Assembly: GCA_002278935.1 (NCBI GenBank)
Contig: NCJL01000009.1
Span: 186,001-250,000, forward strand
Direction of reading: 5' to 3'
Length of the DNA stretch: 64,000 nucleotides
Origin: Gallionellales bacterium 39-52-133
Lineage (GTDB): Bacteria > Pseudomonadota > Gammaproteobacteria > Burkholderiales > Gallionellaceae
Part shown: in pieces, positions 1 to 8,836 of the stretch
Layout: each line of letters starts with the position of its first letter
How positions within the stretch are numbered: position 1 is the first letter of the stretch
Notes under the pieces: model-generated
Databases searched by the model: none
The model's input: the letters and a program-made list of their open reading frames with translations, nothing else
Told to the model about the DNA's origin: nothing
Translations under genes and position numbers: made by a program

Positions 1-15
1 CTCGGGCACCACGGG

Positions 16-61
16 ATTATAGGTTTTGGGGGGGATGCGGGGAATGCGACAATTTGTCGCA
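16..61 (-). promoter_or_regulatory. Operator-promoter for a gene beyond the left edge
   Basis: Positions 45-61 form a perfect 17-bp palindrome (TGCGACAA, central base, TTGTCGCA). Read on the minus strand, a perfect TATAAT lies exactly 23 bp downstream (complement of 16-21). The same palindrome with the same 23-bp spacing occurs upstream of the TonB-dependent receptor gene at 5921-5966. The hexamer at the -35 position (TTCCCC) is poor, which suggests a promoter that needs an activator, although repression is also possible. The controlled gene would read leftwards out of the window. I do not recognise the regulator. Confidence 0.6.
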
Positions 62-117
62 GGCTGGCTTTACCCGGTTATGAACTTCCGCATAAGCAAT
101 CAACTGCTGCGGCAGCC

Positions 118-867
118 TCAGGAAGCAAGCCAGTCACTGATCTGCTGCGCCACCCAAACACCATCATCCAGCGGCAAATCATGCCCCGCAGCCGGATGCA
201 GCCGGGTCGCGCAGTGCCAGTGCTGTGCCAGCGTGAGAGTGCACTTCACATTGACCAGCCGGTCTTGCTGTCCGCCCAGCAGCAACACGGGGACAGCAGG
301 TATTGTCAATGCGGCGCGATAGCTGATGGCAGCACGCAACTGGCGCAGAACATTCATAGCTGAAATAGGACATTCCCCGGCATAGGCCACCCACTGCTGC
401 AGAATTGCCTGAAGATTTTCTGTTTGGCTACGGGTGCTGGTGAGGCGCAGGATCAGACTTTCGCGCTGTGTTGCCGAACCGTATAACAGCAAGGTCAGGG
501 CCGGATAATTTTGCGGGCGCAGGCGCTGATAAAAAGGGCTGTAGGGTGCGAGGCTGGTATTGATCAACACCAGCCTTTCCAGATCACCGGGATACAACTC
601 GCTCCATGCTTCGGCCACCATCGCACCCAGCGACAGCGCCAGCACATTGTAGGGTGGCGTGTAACCGAGTTGCGTAAGCTGCGTATGGCAATAGCGGGCC
701 ATATCCTGCACGCTGGTGGCACTGGCCTGCCGAAACAGTTTTCCATTACCGGGAAAGTCCAGCGTCACAATTTGTTGCGCACCGATTGCGTGCTTAAATA
801 ACTGCGGAAATTCGCCCCAGTGGCGCGATTCGCGCATCAGGCCTCTTAACAATACCCAGGTAGTCAT
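118..867 (-). CDS. Alpha/beta hydrolase family protein
   Basis: This is a 249-residue alpha/beta-hydrolase-fold protein, probably a cytoplasmic esterase or a related hydrolase; the substrate is unknown. The nucleophile elbow reads A-L-S-L-G-A-M, with Ala in place of the usual first Gly. The acid is in GGQQDRLV and the catalytic His in AAGHDLPL near the C-terminus. I chose the ATG at 867 because it overlaps the stop of the upstream peptidase gene as ATGA, a sign of translational coupling; the longer ORF start at 909 lies well inside that gene. The coupling suggests that the two hydrolases act together. Confidence 0.75.
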   Translation of the reverse strand: MTTWVLLRGLMRESRHWGEFPQLFKHAIGAQQIVTLDFPGNGKLFRQASATSVQDMARYCHTQLTQLGYTPPYNVLALSLGAMVAEAWSELYPGDLERLVLINTSLAPYSPFYQRLRPQNYPALTLLLYGSATQRESLILRLTSTRSQTENLQAILQQWVAYAGECPISAMNVLRQLRAAISYRAALTIPAVPVLLLGGQQDRLVNVKCTLTLAQHWHCATRLHPAAGHDLPLDDGVWVAQQISDWLAS

Positions 868-1874
868 CTCCGGTACCATCTCCTGACGCCCTGCTCCTGC
901 ATGCGGCAACGGGTGGGGCCGGTTACCAGCCAGTTTTCATGGCCTGCCGCTGCGCGCATCAGAAAATCCAGCCATACCGTATGCCTGCGCAGCACACGAT
1001 GCAGGCGATGCTCGACGATAGGATTAAACAGCCCATGCAGCGAAAACAGTTGGCCGGGATTTTTTTTCACCCACAGCCAGGAGCCCATTTCCAGCGTCAA
1101 AGGCAAAAAGGTTTTGCTCTGGTCCTGCTCCGCCTGCAAATATAAATAATCCCACACATCGCCATGGGTGCGGTAATGGATACTCTGAGGCTCAAACAGA
1201 TAACGGGTATTGGGATGGCTCTGGTGAAACAGTTCTTCCAGCGCCATGATGTCGGCCATATGTTTGATCGGATGCACGCTGTGCGCATGCGGAAACCATA
1301 CACGGTCGCGCAGGCCAAAGCCCGAGTGGCAATCCACCGCAATGCTGAAGGGATGCGTAAGCAGCTCCTGCTGCACCACGTTAACCAGCGCCTGATTTTC
1401 CGGCTCCATCGCCGCGCCTGCCGGCCCGCGATACCAGGGCAGGTGCGGGCTGATGCGGTGGCCGCCCAGCAGGAAGGGCACCTTTCCTTCCGCTTCAATC
1501 GGCGCATTGCGCATCAGATCCACACCATTGGGATTGCTGCGCGTCGATTGCGACATGCCGCCGGGATTGATCAGCGGCATGAACACCAGACGCACATCCT
1601 GCAATAAATGATGCAGGCTTTTGTCCCATTGCATACGGTTCAGCAGACTGCGCAAAAAATACAGCAATACCTGTGTACCGATGCGCTCCAGACCGTGGAT
1701 GCCGCCAAAAAAACCGATTGCAGGCAATTTTGGATCAGCATTACCCAGCGTCATTTGATACACCGGAAATCGTTGAGCGCCCGCGCTGACTTCACACGCA
1801 ATTTTTACTTCAAGTTGATCCCGACCCAGTTCAATAATGCGTTCCAGTTCTCTTAATTCGGGCAAGGCAGGCAT
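864..1874 (-). CDS. M14-family zinc carboxypeptidase / succinylglutamate desuccinylase-like
   Basis: A 336-residue M14-type metallopeptidase, related to the zinc carboxypeptidase and aspartoacylase/succinylglutamate desuccinylase group. It should remove a terminal residue or an acyl group from a small substrate. The H-x2-E zinc pair is in GGIHGLE near residue 60, the third ligand is the His of DCHSGFG, and the catalytic Glu is in LTLEMGS. There is no signal peptide, so it is probably cytoplasmic. It is the first gene of a two-gene unit with the alpha/beta hydrolase (ATGA overlap). The substrate cannot be read from the sequence. Confidence 0.75.
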   Translation of the reverse strand: MPALPELRELERIIELGRDQLEVKIACEVSAGAQRFPVYQMTLGNADPKLPAIGFFGGIHGLERIGTQVLLYFLRSLLNRMQWDKSLHHLLQDVRLVFMPLINPGGMSQSTRSNPNGVDLMRNAPIEAEGKVPFLLGGHRISPHLPWYRGPAGAAMEPENQALVNVVQQELLTHPFSIAVDCHSGFGLRDRVWFPHAHSVHPIKHMADIMALEELFHQSHPNTRYLFEPQSIHYRTHGDVWDYLYLQAEQDQSKTFLPLTLEMGSWLWVKKNPGQLFSLHGLFNPIVEHRLHRVLRRHTVWLDFLMRAAAGHENWLVTGPTRCRMQEQGVRRWYRR

Positions 1875-2185
1875 GGGTTATGAATTGAATAAGGAACATA
1901 CCCATGCTAGTGGACTAGTTAATTGAAAGGCAAGTGTAATAAAGCAAATGTGGCAACATTCAGTCAGATTGTAGTCAAAGCGATGCGGCAACAGCGCGCT
2001 GTCTTGTTGCGGGTTTCAAAGGTGAAATTCATACCGGCACTTATACCCTGCACCAATGTGAAAAACCGGGAGGATTGACCCTGCCTGTATGTATGCTTAA
2101 TTAAATTGCAAAAAAATATCGATACGAGTAGCCTTCCAGACATGAATATCAATCCGAAATCCTCAATCGAGTCAGTCAGGCCAGC
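1875..2185. other. Intergenic region, divergent promoters
   Basis: A 311-bp gap between the divergently transcribed M14 peptidase and diguanylate cyclase genes. It is AT-richer than its flanks and should hold both promoters. I see no RNA gene, strong hairpin or repeat in it, and the short ORFs here have no recognisable content. Confidence 0.5.
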
Positions 2186-3775
2186 ATGAATCGTCAATCC
2201 GCAGACCCGCAAAAAATACCGCTTTCAGCCATCACGTTACTCATCCTTATTTTCCTGTCCATGCTGGGATTCAGCACCGCCGTTGTATATAGCATGTCCC
2301 GCCTGCAATACAATATTCAGGATAATTATATACAGCCGTTAATGGTCAACAATGCAGGCCTGGAGGCCTATAAAAACCTGTCACGCTTGCACAATCACAT
2401 GACAAAGATCATGTTAAACAAGGGGTCAAATCCGGACAGCAATCTGGCTAAGGAAATGGTGGAACTGGACAAGGAGTTGAGCAATTATTTTTCAACCATT
2501 AAAACTGAATTCAGGGACGATACTGAAAAAATTCTGCAAATCGAGCAACAGCTGGAAAACTGGAAAAATATCAGGATAGAGATGATCAGGTTGGTCGGCT
2601 CCGGCCGCAAGGACCAGGCACTGAAACTGGCATCCAGCCGTGGTGCGCCGGCGTATCGCCAGCTGGAAAGCAGCATGGGTCAGATCGTGAATTCATCCCA
2701 GCAACAAATTGAAACCCGGGTCAATGCGGCCAATATCAGATCGTCTGAAATCATTCATCTGATCTGGTGGCTACTGGGTGGATTTATTCTGACCAGTATT
2801 ATTTCAGGATTTTTTGTCATCCGTAAAATTACAAGAACACTTGAATACCATAAACAGGCAGAGCGGAAATTGCACGAAAGCAAGGAAAGGATGAAGCTGG
2901 CCTTGTCCGGCGCAGATGTCGGCACATGGGATTTGGACCCGGTATCGGGAAAACTGGATTTTGACTCTCAGTGGGGCGGGCTACTCAATTACATTGCCGA
3001 GAATGAGAGGCCGCACAGCATGAAGGATTGGGCAGCACTGATACATCCCGGCGACAAGGAACGTGTATTAAAGGCCATGCAAGAGCACATAGACGGCCGC
3101 GCGAATGAATACAAAGCCGAATACCGAATTTATTCGCGCTCCGGAATATTGAAATGGGTAATCGGACACGGTAAAGCTGTACAGCGTGACAAAAAAGGCA
3201 AAGCTTTGCGTGTCGTTGGCATCACGCGCGACATAACCATGCAGAAGCAAGCAGAAGATACCATCTGGAAGCTCGCCCACACAGACTCATTAACCGGGCT
3301 GCCCAACAGATCCTTATTTTACGACCGCCTCGGCCAGTGCATTGCGCAGGCCAGACGGCAGCACAAGCAATTTGCCCTGCTGTTCCTCGACCTGGATGAC
3401 TTCAAACAGGTTAATGACACATTCGGCCACGACACCGGAGATTTATTGTTGCAGGGTGTTGCTGAGCGCCTGCGCCAGAATATACGCGACGAAAACACTG
3501 TTGCCCGCACCGGAGGCGATGAATTCATTCTGATACTCAACGACATTGCAAACGCAGAGAGCGCTGCTATCGTTGCTCAAAAAATCATACAATCCATTTC
3601 AGATCCGTTCGTCATTCATGGCCATAGCTGCCAGATCGGCAGCAGCATAGGTATCGCCATTTTTCCCGATGACAGTGAGGAACTGGAAAAACTTGTCACG
3701 CACGCCGATAGCGCCATGTACAAGGCGAAGCAAAGCGGAAAAAACAACTATCGATTTTTTGCGTCAAACGTGTAA
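2186..3775 (+). CDS. Membrane diguanylate cyclase (sensor-PAS-GGDEF)
   Basis: A 529-residue inner-membrane enzyme predicted to make cyclic di-GMP from two GTP. A transmembrane helix at about 15-37 is followed by a helical periplasmic region of the four-helix-bundle sensor type, then a second helix at about 188-210. A PAS/PAC module spans roughly 230-350 and a GGDEF domain the C-terminal 165 residues. The active-site motif GGDEF is intact. The upstream inhibitory RxxD motif reads RDEN, so product inhibition may be weak. There is no EAL domain. Its 3' end overlaps the convergent TonB-dependent receptor gene by 28 bp. The start codon has only a weak ribosome-binding site. Confidence 0.85.
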   Translation: MNRQSADPQKIPLSAITLLILIFLSMLGFSTAVVYSMSRLQYNIQDNYIQPLMVNNAGLEAYKNLSRLHNHMTKIMLNKGSNPDSNLAKEMVELDKELSNYFSTIKTEFRDDTEKILQIEQQLENWKNIRIEMIRLVGSGRKDQALKLASSRGAPAYRQLESSMGQIVNSSQQQIETRVNAANIRSSEIIHLIWWLLGGFILTSIISGFFVIRKITRTLEYHKQAERKLHESKERMKLALSGADVGTWDLDPVSGKLDFDSQWGGLLNYIAENERPHSMKDWAALIHPGDKERVLKAMQEHIDGRANEYKAEYRIYSRSGILKWVIGHGKAVQRDKKGKALRVVGITRDITMQKQAEDTIWKLAHTDSLTGLPNRSLFYDRLGQCIAQARRQHKQFALLFLDLDDFKQVNDTFGHDTGDLLLQGVAERLRQNIRDENTVARTGGDEFILILNDIANAESAAIVAQKIIQSISDPFVIHGHSCQIGSSIGIAIFPDDSEELEKLVTHADSAMYKAKQSGKNNYRFFASNV

Positions 3776-5883
3776 GTCAAACCCACCATCACACTCAAAG
3801 GTGCACCCACCGTGTACTGGTCACGTAACGGATCATAAGTGCCGGTACCACTGTAAGAGCTGCTTGCCGATTCCGCATACAGCTGGTTGGTGAGGTTGCG
3901 CCCTTGCAGCCAGGCTTCCCATTCCTTGTTCATCTTGTAGTTGCCGCGCATATTCAGCAGGGTGTGGCCGGAGTAACTCACGGTGTTGGCGTTGTTCATC
4001 CAGTAGGAACCCTGCTTCACCACTTCCAGCGCGATGCGTGCGCCCTGCACCGGCTTGTAGCCCACCTCGGCGGTAACGGTATTGGGGGCGGCGGGCATTT
4101 CCTTGCCGCTGTAATCCAGCGTGGGTGAAGCCTGGTAGTCCAGGTACTCATGCTTCGCGAAAGAGGCGCCCAGGCGCCCGTCAAACATGCCCGCATCGTA
4201 GGCAAGATTGAGCTCTATCCCGCTGCTGCGCGTGCTGCCCGCATTGCGGTTTTCGGAATTGCCCGGCGCAATGGTGTAACTCACGATGGTGTCTGTGCCA
4301 TCCAGGCGGAACAAAGTGGCATTCAGTTTGAGCGCGCGCTCCATAAATGCCATGCGCAATCCCAGCTCATAGCTGTTGTAGGTGGCGGGGCGCAGATCGG
4401 GAATGGCGCTCTTGGCATACAGCTGGCTCACTTCCGGCGGGGTGAAACCCTGGCTGGCATTGGCAAACACATTGGTGTCATCGCCAAGCGTGTAAGTGCC
4501 GCCAAGCTTGGGGCTGAAGTGGCTGAAATTGCGCGACTCATTGGCCGCACCATAGGCGGCGCCCGGCGTCAGATAATTGACAAAATTGTAGTTGATCGCA
4601 TCATAGCGTCCGCCCATCACCACGCGTACTTTCTCCAGCGGGGTCAGTTCCCACTGCGCGAACAGCGCGGTGTTGGTAATGTCGGTCTTGTAGTCGCGCG
4701 TGCCGGTGGCGTAGGTGGTATTCGGCGTGTAGCCGGTGTAAACCAGTGTGGTCGCGTCGCGCGTCACATCCAGATTGTTGCTCTTGTAGGTATTGGGGCT
4801 CAAGTCCAGATACACACCGCCAATCAAACGTGAGGAAAGAAAACTGTATTCCTGCTGGTGCTTGCTATCCACACCCAGCGAACTGACATGGTTGTTGTTG
4901 ATGGTGCCGCGATAACCGGTCGGGCAGGCAGCACTTACCGTACAGGCACTGATGGTGTAATTCGGCAACTGGCCGTGGTCATTCTCGCGGCCAAACAGGG
5001 TAACCGTGGTCTGGCCATTCTGCGTGGTTTCACTTTCCCAGGCCACATTCAGGCGCGTGCTTTTATCCTTGCGCCAGGAAAAAGTCTGGTAGCTCTTGCC
5101 CGGACTGGTCTGATAATCCACCGGGTTCAGGCTACCGGGCGTGGCGGAGTCGAGATTGTTATGCGACACCGTGGCATGCAGCAACGTTGAGCCGCTCAGG
5201 GCGTAATCGCCGCGCAGCGTTAAAGAATCCTTGTTGCCGTTGCTGTATTGCTGCCAGTTGCTGGCCGAGCGGCGCGAGCTGTAATGCGAGAAACGCATGC
5301 CCACATCATCCCAAGTATTGCTCGCCCCGGTATCGACGCGCTGGTAGCCGGTGACTGCTTCATTCCTGAAGCCGACGGTTGCTTCGGGTGTAAGCGAGGG
5401 ACGCGCGGTAATAAAGTTAACCGCACCGCCCACCGCATTGCTGCCGTATAGCGAAGACGATGCCCCCTTCACCACTTCCACGCGCTCGGCTCCCGCCAGG
5501 TTCAGCTCGTTCAGCGCATTGTGGTTAAACACACCCAGCGGTCGAATGGGAATGCCGTCTTCCAGATACTGGTACATCGCATTGGTGCTGTTCGGCTGAC
5601 GTATACCCATCGCATGCTGCTCATTCCCCAGGTCAACCCAGTGCACCCCCGCAATACGATTGATCGCATCACCCATCAGTTTCGGCTTGTCGCGCTTGAG
5701 CGACTTTTCATCCACCACGCCGATGGACATGGGCGTGTCGGACAATTTTGTTTCCGTACGCGAACCGCTCACCACCACCTCATCGAGCACAGGCGTCTCG
5801 TCAGCGGCATGCACAGCCTGTGTATTTGCAAGGGTTAAAAGGCTTAGCAGAAGTGAAGAAAGATGAGCGTTGCGGGATTTCAT
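3748..5883 (-). CDS. TonB-dependent outer-membrane receptor
   Basis: A 711-residue outer-membrane ligand-gated transporter that takes up a scarce nutrient using TonB energy. A signal peptide (about residues 1-26, ending AVHA) is followed by a TonB-box-like DEVVVSG, a plug domain with the typical VEVVKGASSSLYGSNAVGG segment split across its middle, and a beta-barrel that ends in an aromatic-rich strand. The substrate cannot be told from sequence. A Cys pair (SACTVSAAC) in a predicted extracellular loop is unusual. An exbB-exbD pair lies elsewhere in the window (25.4 kb) but is not linked. The promoter has a palindrome shared with the left edge of the window. Confidence 0.88.
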   Translation of the reverse strand: MKSRNAHLSSLLLSLLTLANTQAVHAADETPVLDEVVVSGSRTETKLSDTPMSIGVVDEKSLKRDKPKLMGDAINRIAGVHWVDLGNEQHAMGIRQPNSTNAMYQYLEDGIPIRPLGVFNHNALNELNLAGAERVEVVKGASSSLYGSNAVGGAVNFITARPSLTPEATVGFRNEAVTGYQRVDTGASNTWDDVGMRFSHYSSRRSASNWQQYSNGNKDSLTLRGDYALSGSTLLHATVSHNNLDSATPGSLNPVDYQTSPGKSYQTFSWRKDKSTRLNVAWESETTQNGQTTVTLFGRENDHGQLPNYTISACTVSAACPTGYRGTINNNHVSSLGVDSKHQQEYSFLSSRLIGGVYLDLSPNTYKSNNLDVTRDATTLVYTGYTPNTTYATGTRDYKTDITNTALFAQWELTPLEKVRVVMGGRYDAINYNFVNYLTPGAAYGAANESRNFSHFSPKLGGTYTLGDDTNVFANASQGFTPPEVSQLYAKSAIPDLRPATYNSYELGLRMAFMERALKLNATLFRLDGTDTIVSYTIAPGNSENRNAGSTRSSGIELNLAYDAGMFDGRLGASFAKHEYLDYQASPTLDYSGKEMPAAPNTVTAEVGYKPVQGARIALEVVKQGSYWMNNANTVSYSGHTLLNMRGNYKMNKEWEAWLQGRNLTNQLYAESASSSYSGTGTYDPLRDQYTVGAPLSVMVGLTYTFDAKNR

Positions 5884-6274
5884 ATTGATAGTTCCGACAG
5901 CTTGATTGAAAAGGTTGCGGATTATAAATTTTCAGGTGTGCATGGAGAATGTGACAAATTGTCGCACCTGATAGTTGGCGTGAAGCTACCGAGGAACTGA
6001 TTCATCACATAAGGGATATGCATGTAATCTGAATTGCGGCGGCATTCCGCCCCAGGGAGGATACCGTTGCCCATTCAAACATTGAAAAGCCCATTGGTGG
6101 GCGAATTCAATTTTGTGCCAGAAGGACCCGACATTCTTGTTATGCTATTTCAAGAAAACTTTTTACAATTAGCCAAATTTCGTGGAAAGCAGGTTATTTG
6201 GCATGCAAGTAGGCATCACATAAGACCTGCTACTGGCGCCGACAACGAAGCTGATTAATCCAGGGAAATAAAAC
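5884..6274. other. Intergenic region upstream of receptor and acyltransferase
   Basis: A 391-bp divergent gap. It holds the receptor promoter with its palindrome (5921-5966) and, further right, sequence leading to the PlsC-like gene. A 74-codon ORF at 6034-6258 has no recognisable motif and I do not call it. I see no cobalamin-type riboswitch features. Confidence 0.5.
5921..5966 (-). promoter_or_regulatory. Operator-promoter of the TonB-dependent receptor gene
   Basis: On the minus strand, a 17-bp near-perfect palindrome (5950-5966, one mismatched pair; TGCGACAA, T, TTGTCACA) is followed after exactly 23 bp by TATAAT (complement of 5921-5926). The site 40 bp from the receptor start and the identical layout at 16-61 make a shared transcription factor likely. 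The half-site spacing of TGCGA-N7-TCGCA does not fit CRP (N6) or FNR (TTGAT-N4-ATCAA). The factor is not identified. Confidence 0.65.
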
Positions 6275-6871
6275 GTGTATATACCTGACTTAGGCAACCA
6301 AACGCCCAGGCGTGGCAACAGATTCAGCAAATGGCTGGGGCGCATGTTGATGCGTCTTTGCCGCTGGCATATCGAAGGCGAAATATGCAATTCGCCCAAG
6401 CTTGTTTGTTTGATGGGGCCGCACACGTCGTGGTGGGATTTTACAAATAACCTGGGCATACTCCTTGCCCTGGGACTTGATGCATCGTGGTTCATCGCCA
6501 ATAAATATACGAAAGGTGTGGCAGGGAAAGTTCTGGCATATCTCGGCGCAGTCCCGGTAGAAAGAAGTCAGCGCGCGGATATGGTCACGCAAATGGCCAG
6601 CCAGTTCATATCAAGAGACCAGCTGGTGCTGGCAATTTTTCCGGAAGGCACGCGCAAACCCGTGCCTGCGTGGAAAACAGGATTCTGGCATATCGCAAAA
6701 AAAGCAAATGTCACGGTACAGCTAATCGCTTTGGATTACAAAAAACGCGCTACGATTTTTGGCCCGGTCATTACATTAACAGATGATATGGATGCGGATA
6801 TCCGGCACATGCGCACCTATTTCAAAAACGTCACCGCCAAGCGGCCGGAAAAGGCAAATTATTCAGACTGA
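6275..6871 (+). CDS. PlsC-like lysophospholipid acyltransferase
   Basis: A 198-residue acyltransferase of the 1-acyl-glycerol-3-phosphate acyltransferase fold, which would move an acyl chain onto a lysophospholipid or a related acceptor at the inner membrane. The catalytic H-x4-D box is PHTSWWDF, near residue 50, and the phosphate-binding box is FPEGTRK near residue 124. It is shorter than typical PlsC (about 240 residues) and lacks a clear N-terminal transmembrane helix. GTG is the start, with AGGGA about 9 bp upstream. It stands alone. The acceptor could be a lipid other than phosphatidate precursors. Confidence 0.8.
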   Translation: MYIPDLGNQTPRRGNRFSKWLGRMLMRLCRWHIEGEICNSPKLVCLMGPHTSWWDFTNNLGILLALGLDASWFIANKYTKGVAGKVLAYLGAVPVERSQRADMVTQMASQFISRDQLVLAIFPEGTRKPVPAWKTGFWHIAKKANVTVQLIALDYKKRATIFGPVITLTDDMDADIRHMRTYFKNVTAKRPEKANYSD

Positions 6872-7148
6872 GAGTTTCCGCATTTGATCGGAAGTAAACC
6901 GGATGATTTATTAGGCGCACATGCTACTGTTGCAGGATTTTGCACTTCCTCTACTCGCCCGTTGTGCCAGTTTGAGACATTTATCGAAATTGCCATGAGC
7001 ATCAACTCCTCGGCCTTTGCTGCCGTTCCAAGTGAATCCGAGTTACTTCCGGTTTCAGCCTATTATCAGACTTTCAACGTTGGAATTGAGGGGGACGGAT
7101 AAAGTGCGCTGCACTTTAGACGGTTCCACACTACTGACTTGTTACGTT

Positions 7149-8300
7149 TCATTGCATTAACCATTTAATGCTCTCAATGCTAAGACCTGATGTATTAAGC
7201 TCACATCGCTCCCAGTTCATAAATGCATAATTTTTACGGATTTGCCAATTTGATGATCCAGGCTCGTTAAAATCTAGAATCTTTGCAGGTCCCTTTTTCA
7301 AACCCATCATTTCAATATCGAACTCGTACTCGGTGTAATTTCTCATCAAATGATACAGCGCCTGTCTTGCATATTCATCGTAATGTGGTAATGAATACCC
7401 AACCACACCAATGCCAAAATTTAACCCACCAGCCTGCTGCAAGCCCCGCCAAAGTGACTTTAGCGGATTTGCGTATAGGATCTTTGAGCTAGAAGGTGAC
7501 AAAATAAGTGGCGTGCACTCCCAAAATTGACTATCAGATATTTGTGATAAGTCATCTACTCTATAGACATATTGGAGTGGATCTCCTTCTTCAGCCAGTC
7601 CGTCTATCAAAGGAGTATGAGAAATTGAAGAGCCTTCTTTGAATACCGGGTGCCTAGATTCCCAGGGATGTTCATGCTGACTTGCAAGTTCTCGATCCTT
7701 TATGTAAGGCATTTTATCGTACCAATCTATTGATCCATGAAGCTTACTAATTACAATTTCACTTTTTTCTGCTTCACTATCAATTACAGACGACATGAGG
7801 CCAACGCTCTTCAGGCGATTTGGAAATAGCCTGTATGGTTTACCTAAGTAATCCAAAGTATCTTCTATCAATGTGTCGTAATTAAATGTCAGAACCACAT
7901 CTTGAGGTAGTAGTCGTTGACAAAACTCAATGCACTCAGCAGTAGGTGTCTGAGGCAACTTGGAGTAAATTACTTCTCTTATCCCATTTCTGATAATTAA
8001 TTGTGATTCATTCCCTTCGTTACTCCAAGTTTCACTACCTCGCAGGCCTAAATAATGCTCCAAATCTAGATAGGACATGAATTTCTCATAATCAACCGGA
8101 GCTTCAACTGGTACTCCTTCGCACCTCAATCTGTACGTTAGATACCAATCCAAATCACCTTCGAGTTTATTGTCACTACCGTACTTATTGCGAATAACCT
8201 CTCGAACAAGCTCAAACAGTTGGGCACCCAAAGGCATTCCAGCATGGACTGAAAATCCTGCGCCGATGATGAATATTCGGAATTTATTTGTGATACTCAT
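7149..8300 (-). CDS. SIR2-domain protein, probable NAD-consuming defence protein
   Basis: A 383-residue protein with a SIR2_2-type Rossmann domain. The NAD-binding motif GAGFSVHAGMP lies at residues 13-23. The catalytic-type Asn is in TFNYD near 140 and the catalytic-type His in LHGSIDWY near 188. GYSLPHYDEYA follows near 300. Related prokaryotic SIR2-like domains degrade NAD in anti-phage abortive infection (Thoeris ThsA, DSR proteins), but this one has no fused effector or sensor domain and no recognised partner gene. The sequence is clearly AT-richer than its neighbours, and it sits next to a toxin-antitoxin pair, which suggests horizontal transfer. A housekeeping NAD-dependent role cannot be excluded. 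Confidence 0.75.
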   Translation of the reverse strand: MSITNKFRIFIIGAGFSVHAGMPLGAQLFELVREVIRNKYGSDNKLEGDLDWYLTYRLRCEGVPVEAPVDYEKFMSYLDLEHYLGLRGSETWSNEGNESQLIIRNGIREVIYSKLPQTPTAECIEFCQRLLPQDVVLTFNYDTLIEDTLDYLGKPYRLFPNRLKSVGLMSSVIDSEAEKSEIVISKLHGSIDWYDKMPYIKDRELASQHEHPWESRHPVFKEGSSISHTPLIDGLAEEGDPLQYVYRVDDLSQISDSQFWECTPLILSPSSSKILYANPLKSLWRGLQQAGGLNFGIGVVGYSLPHYDEYARQALYHLMRNYTEYEFDIEMMGLKKGPAKILDFNEPGSSNWQIRKNYAFMNWERCELNTSGLSIESIKWLMQ

Positions 8301-8397
8301 ATTTCAATTGTTATATGACGGGAGTTCGGGGGGTGATTTACTCTGTTTGAAGTTCAGCGTGAAGACAAGCCCTTTTAGTCTGCTATATCGTGGAAAG

Positions 8398-8412
8398 TGT
8401 ACAAATTGTACA
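8398..8412. promoter_or_regulatory. Perfect 15-bp palindrome upstream of the SIR2 gene
   Basis: TGTACAA, central A, TTGTACA. It lies about 98 bp upstream of the SIR2-gene start and just past the 3' end of the antitoxin gene. It could be an operator for the SIR2 gene, but no binding protein is known. Its core ACAAATTGT is shared with the receptor-promoter palindrome. Confidence 0.35.
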
Positions 8413-8503
8413 GGATCCCAAAACTTCTACTTTGGCCGAGAAGCGGTCATCACCATCTGCAGCCATGAACGTCGCCTAATGGCCGAAAGTACGTATAGGT
8501 TCG

Positions 8504-8836
8504 TTAAGCGACTACGTGATTATCTTGTTCAACCGAGAGTTTCATTCCAACTGCTTTCAACACAGCAAGCAGCGTTTTTAGGGTCGGATTTCCATTCGCA
8601 GATAGTGCGCGATAAAGTGATTCACGGCTAATTCCAGCATCAGCAGCAACTACCCCAAGTCCACCATATGCTTCCGCAACAGTTCTCAAAGCTAGCAAAC
8701 CTGCTGCGCGGTCTTCAGGATTGTCGATCGACTCCATGGCTGCTTTCAGATATTCAACTGCTAGCTCACGATCCTCTCGTAGCTCCGCCACCTCGCGTTC
8801 ATGGTGAGATACGACTGCTTTTAATTTCTTGTTCAT
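8504..8836 (-). CDS. HigA-type antitoxin, HTH protein (COG3636-like)
   Basis: A 110-residue DNA-binding antitoxin of the 'putative addiction module antidote' family. A helix-turn-helix of the Xre type (LGVVAADAGISRESLYRAL) occupies about residues 62-80, followed by NPTLKTLLAVLKAVGMKL. The ATG at 8836 is preferred because GGAG lies just upstream and because it overlaps the toxin stop as ATGA. It normally neutralises the co-encoded toxin and represses their shared promoter, probably at the palindrome 9166-9181. The toxin partner here carries an internal stop codon, so the antitoxin may be an orphan. Confidence 0.82.
   Translation of the reverse strand: MNKKLKAVVSHHEREVAELREDRELAVEYLKAAMESIDNPEDRAAGLLALRTVAEAYGGLGVVAADAGISRESLYRALSANGNPTLKTLLAVLKAVGMKLSVEQDNHVVA

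Noticed and set aside
6034..6258. A 74-codon ORF in the receptor/acyltransferase gap
   Set aside because: No ribosome-binding site, no recognisable motif, and low-complexity composition. It probably reads through promoter DNA.
5884..6274. A cobalamin or other riboswitch upstream of the TonB-dependent receptor
   Set aside because: The 5' leader between TATAAT and the start codon is only about 35 bases, too short for a riboswitch.
6884..7102. A 72-codon ORF after the PlsC-like gene
   Set aside because: No family resemblance and no supporting signal. Treated as intergenic.
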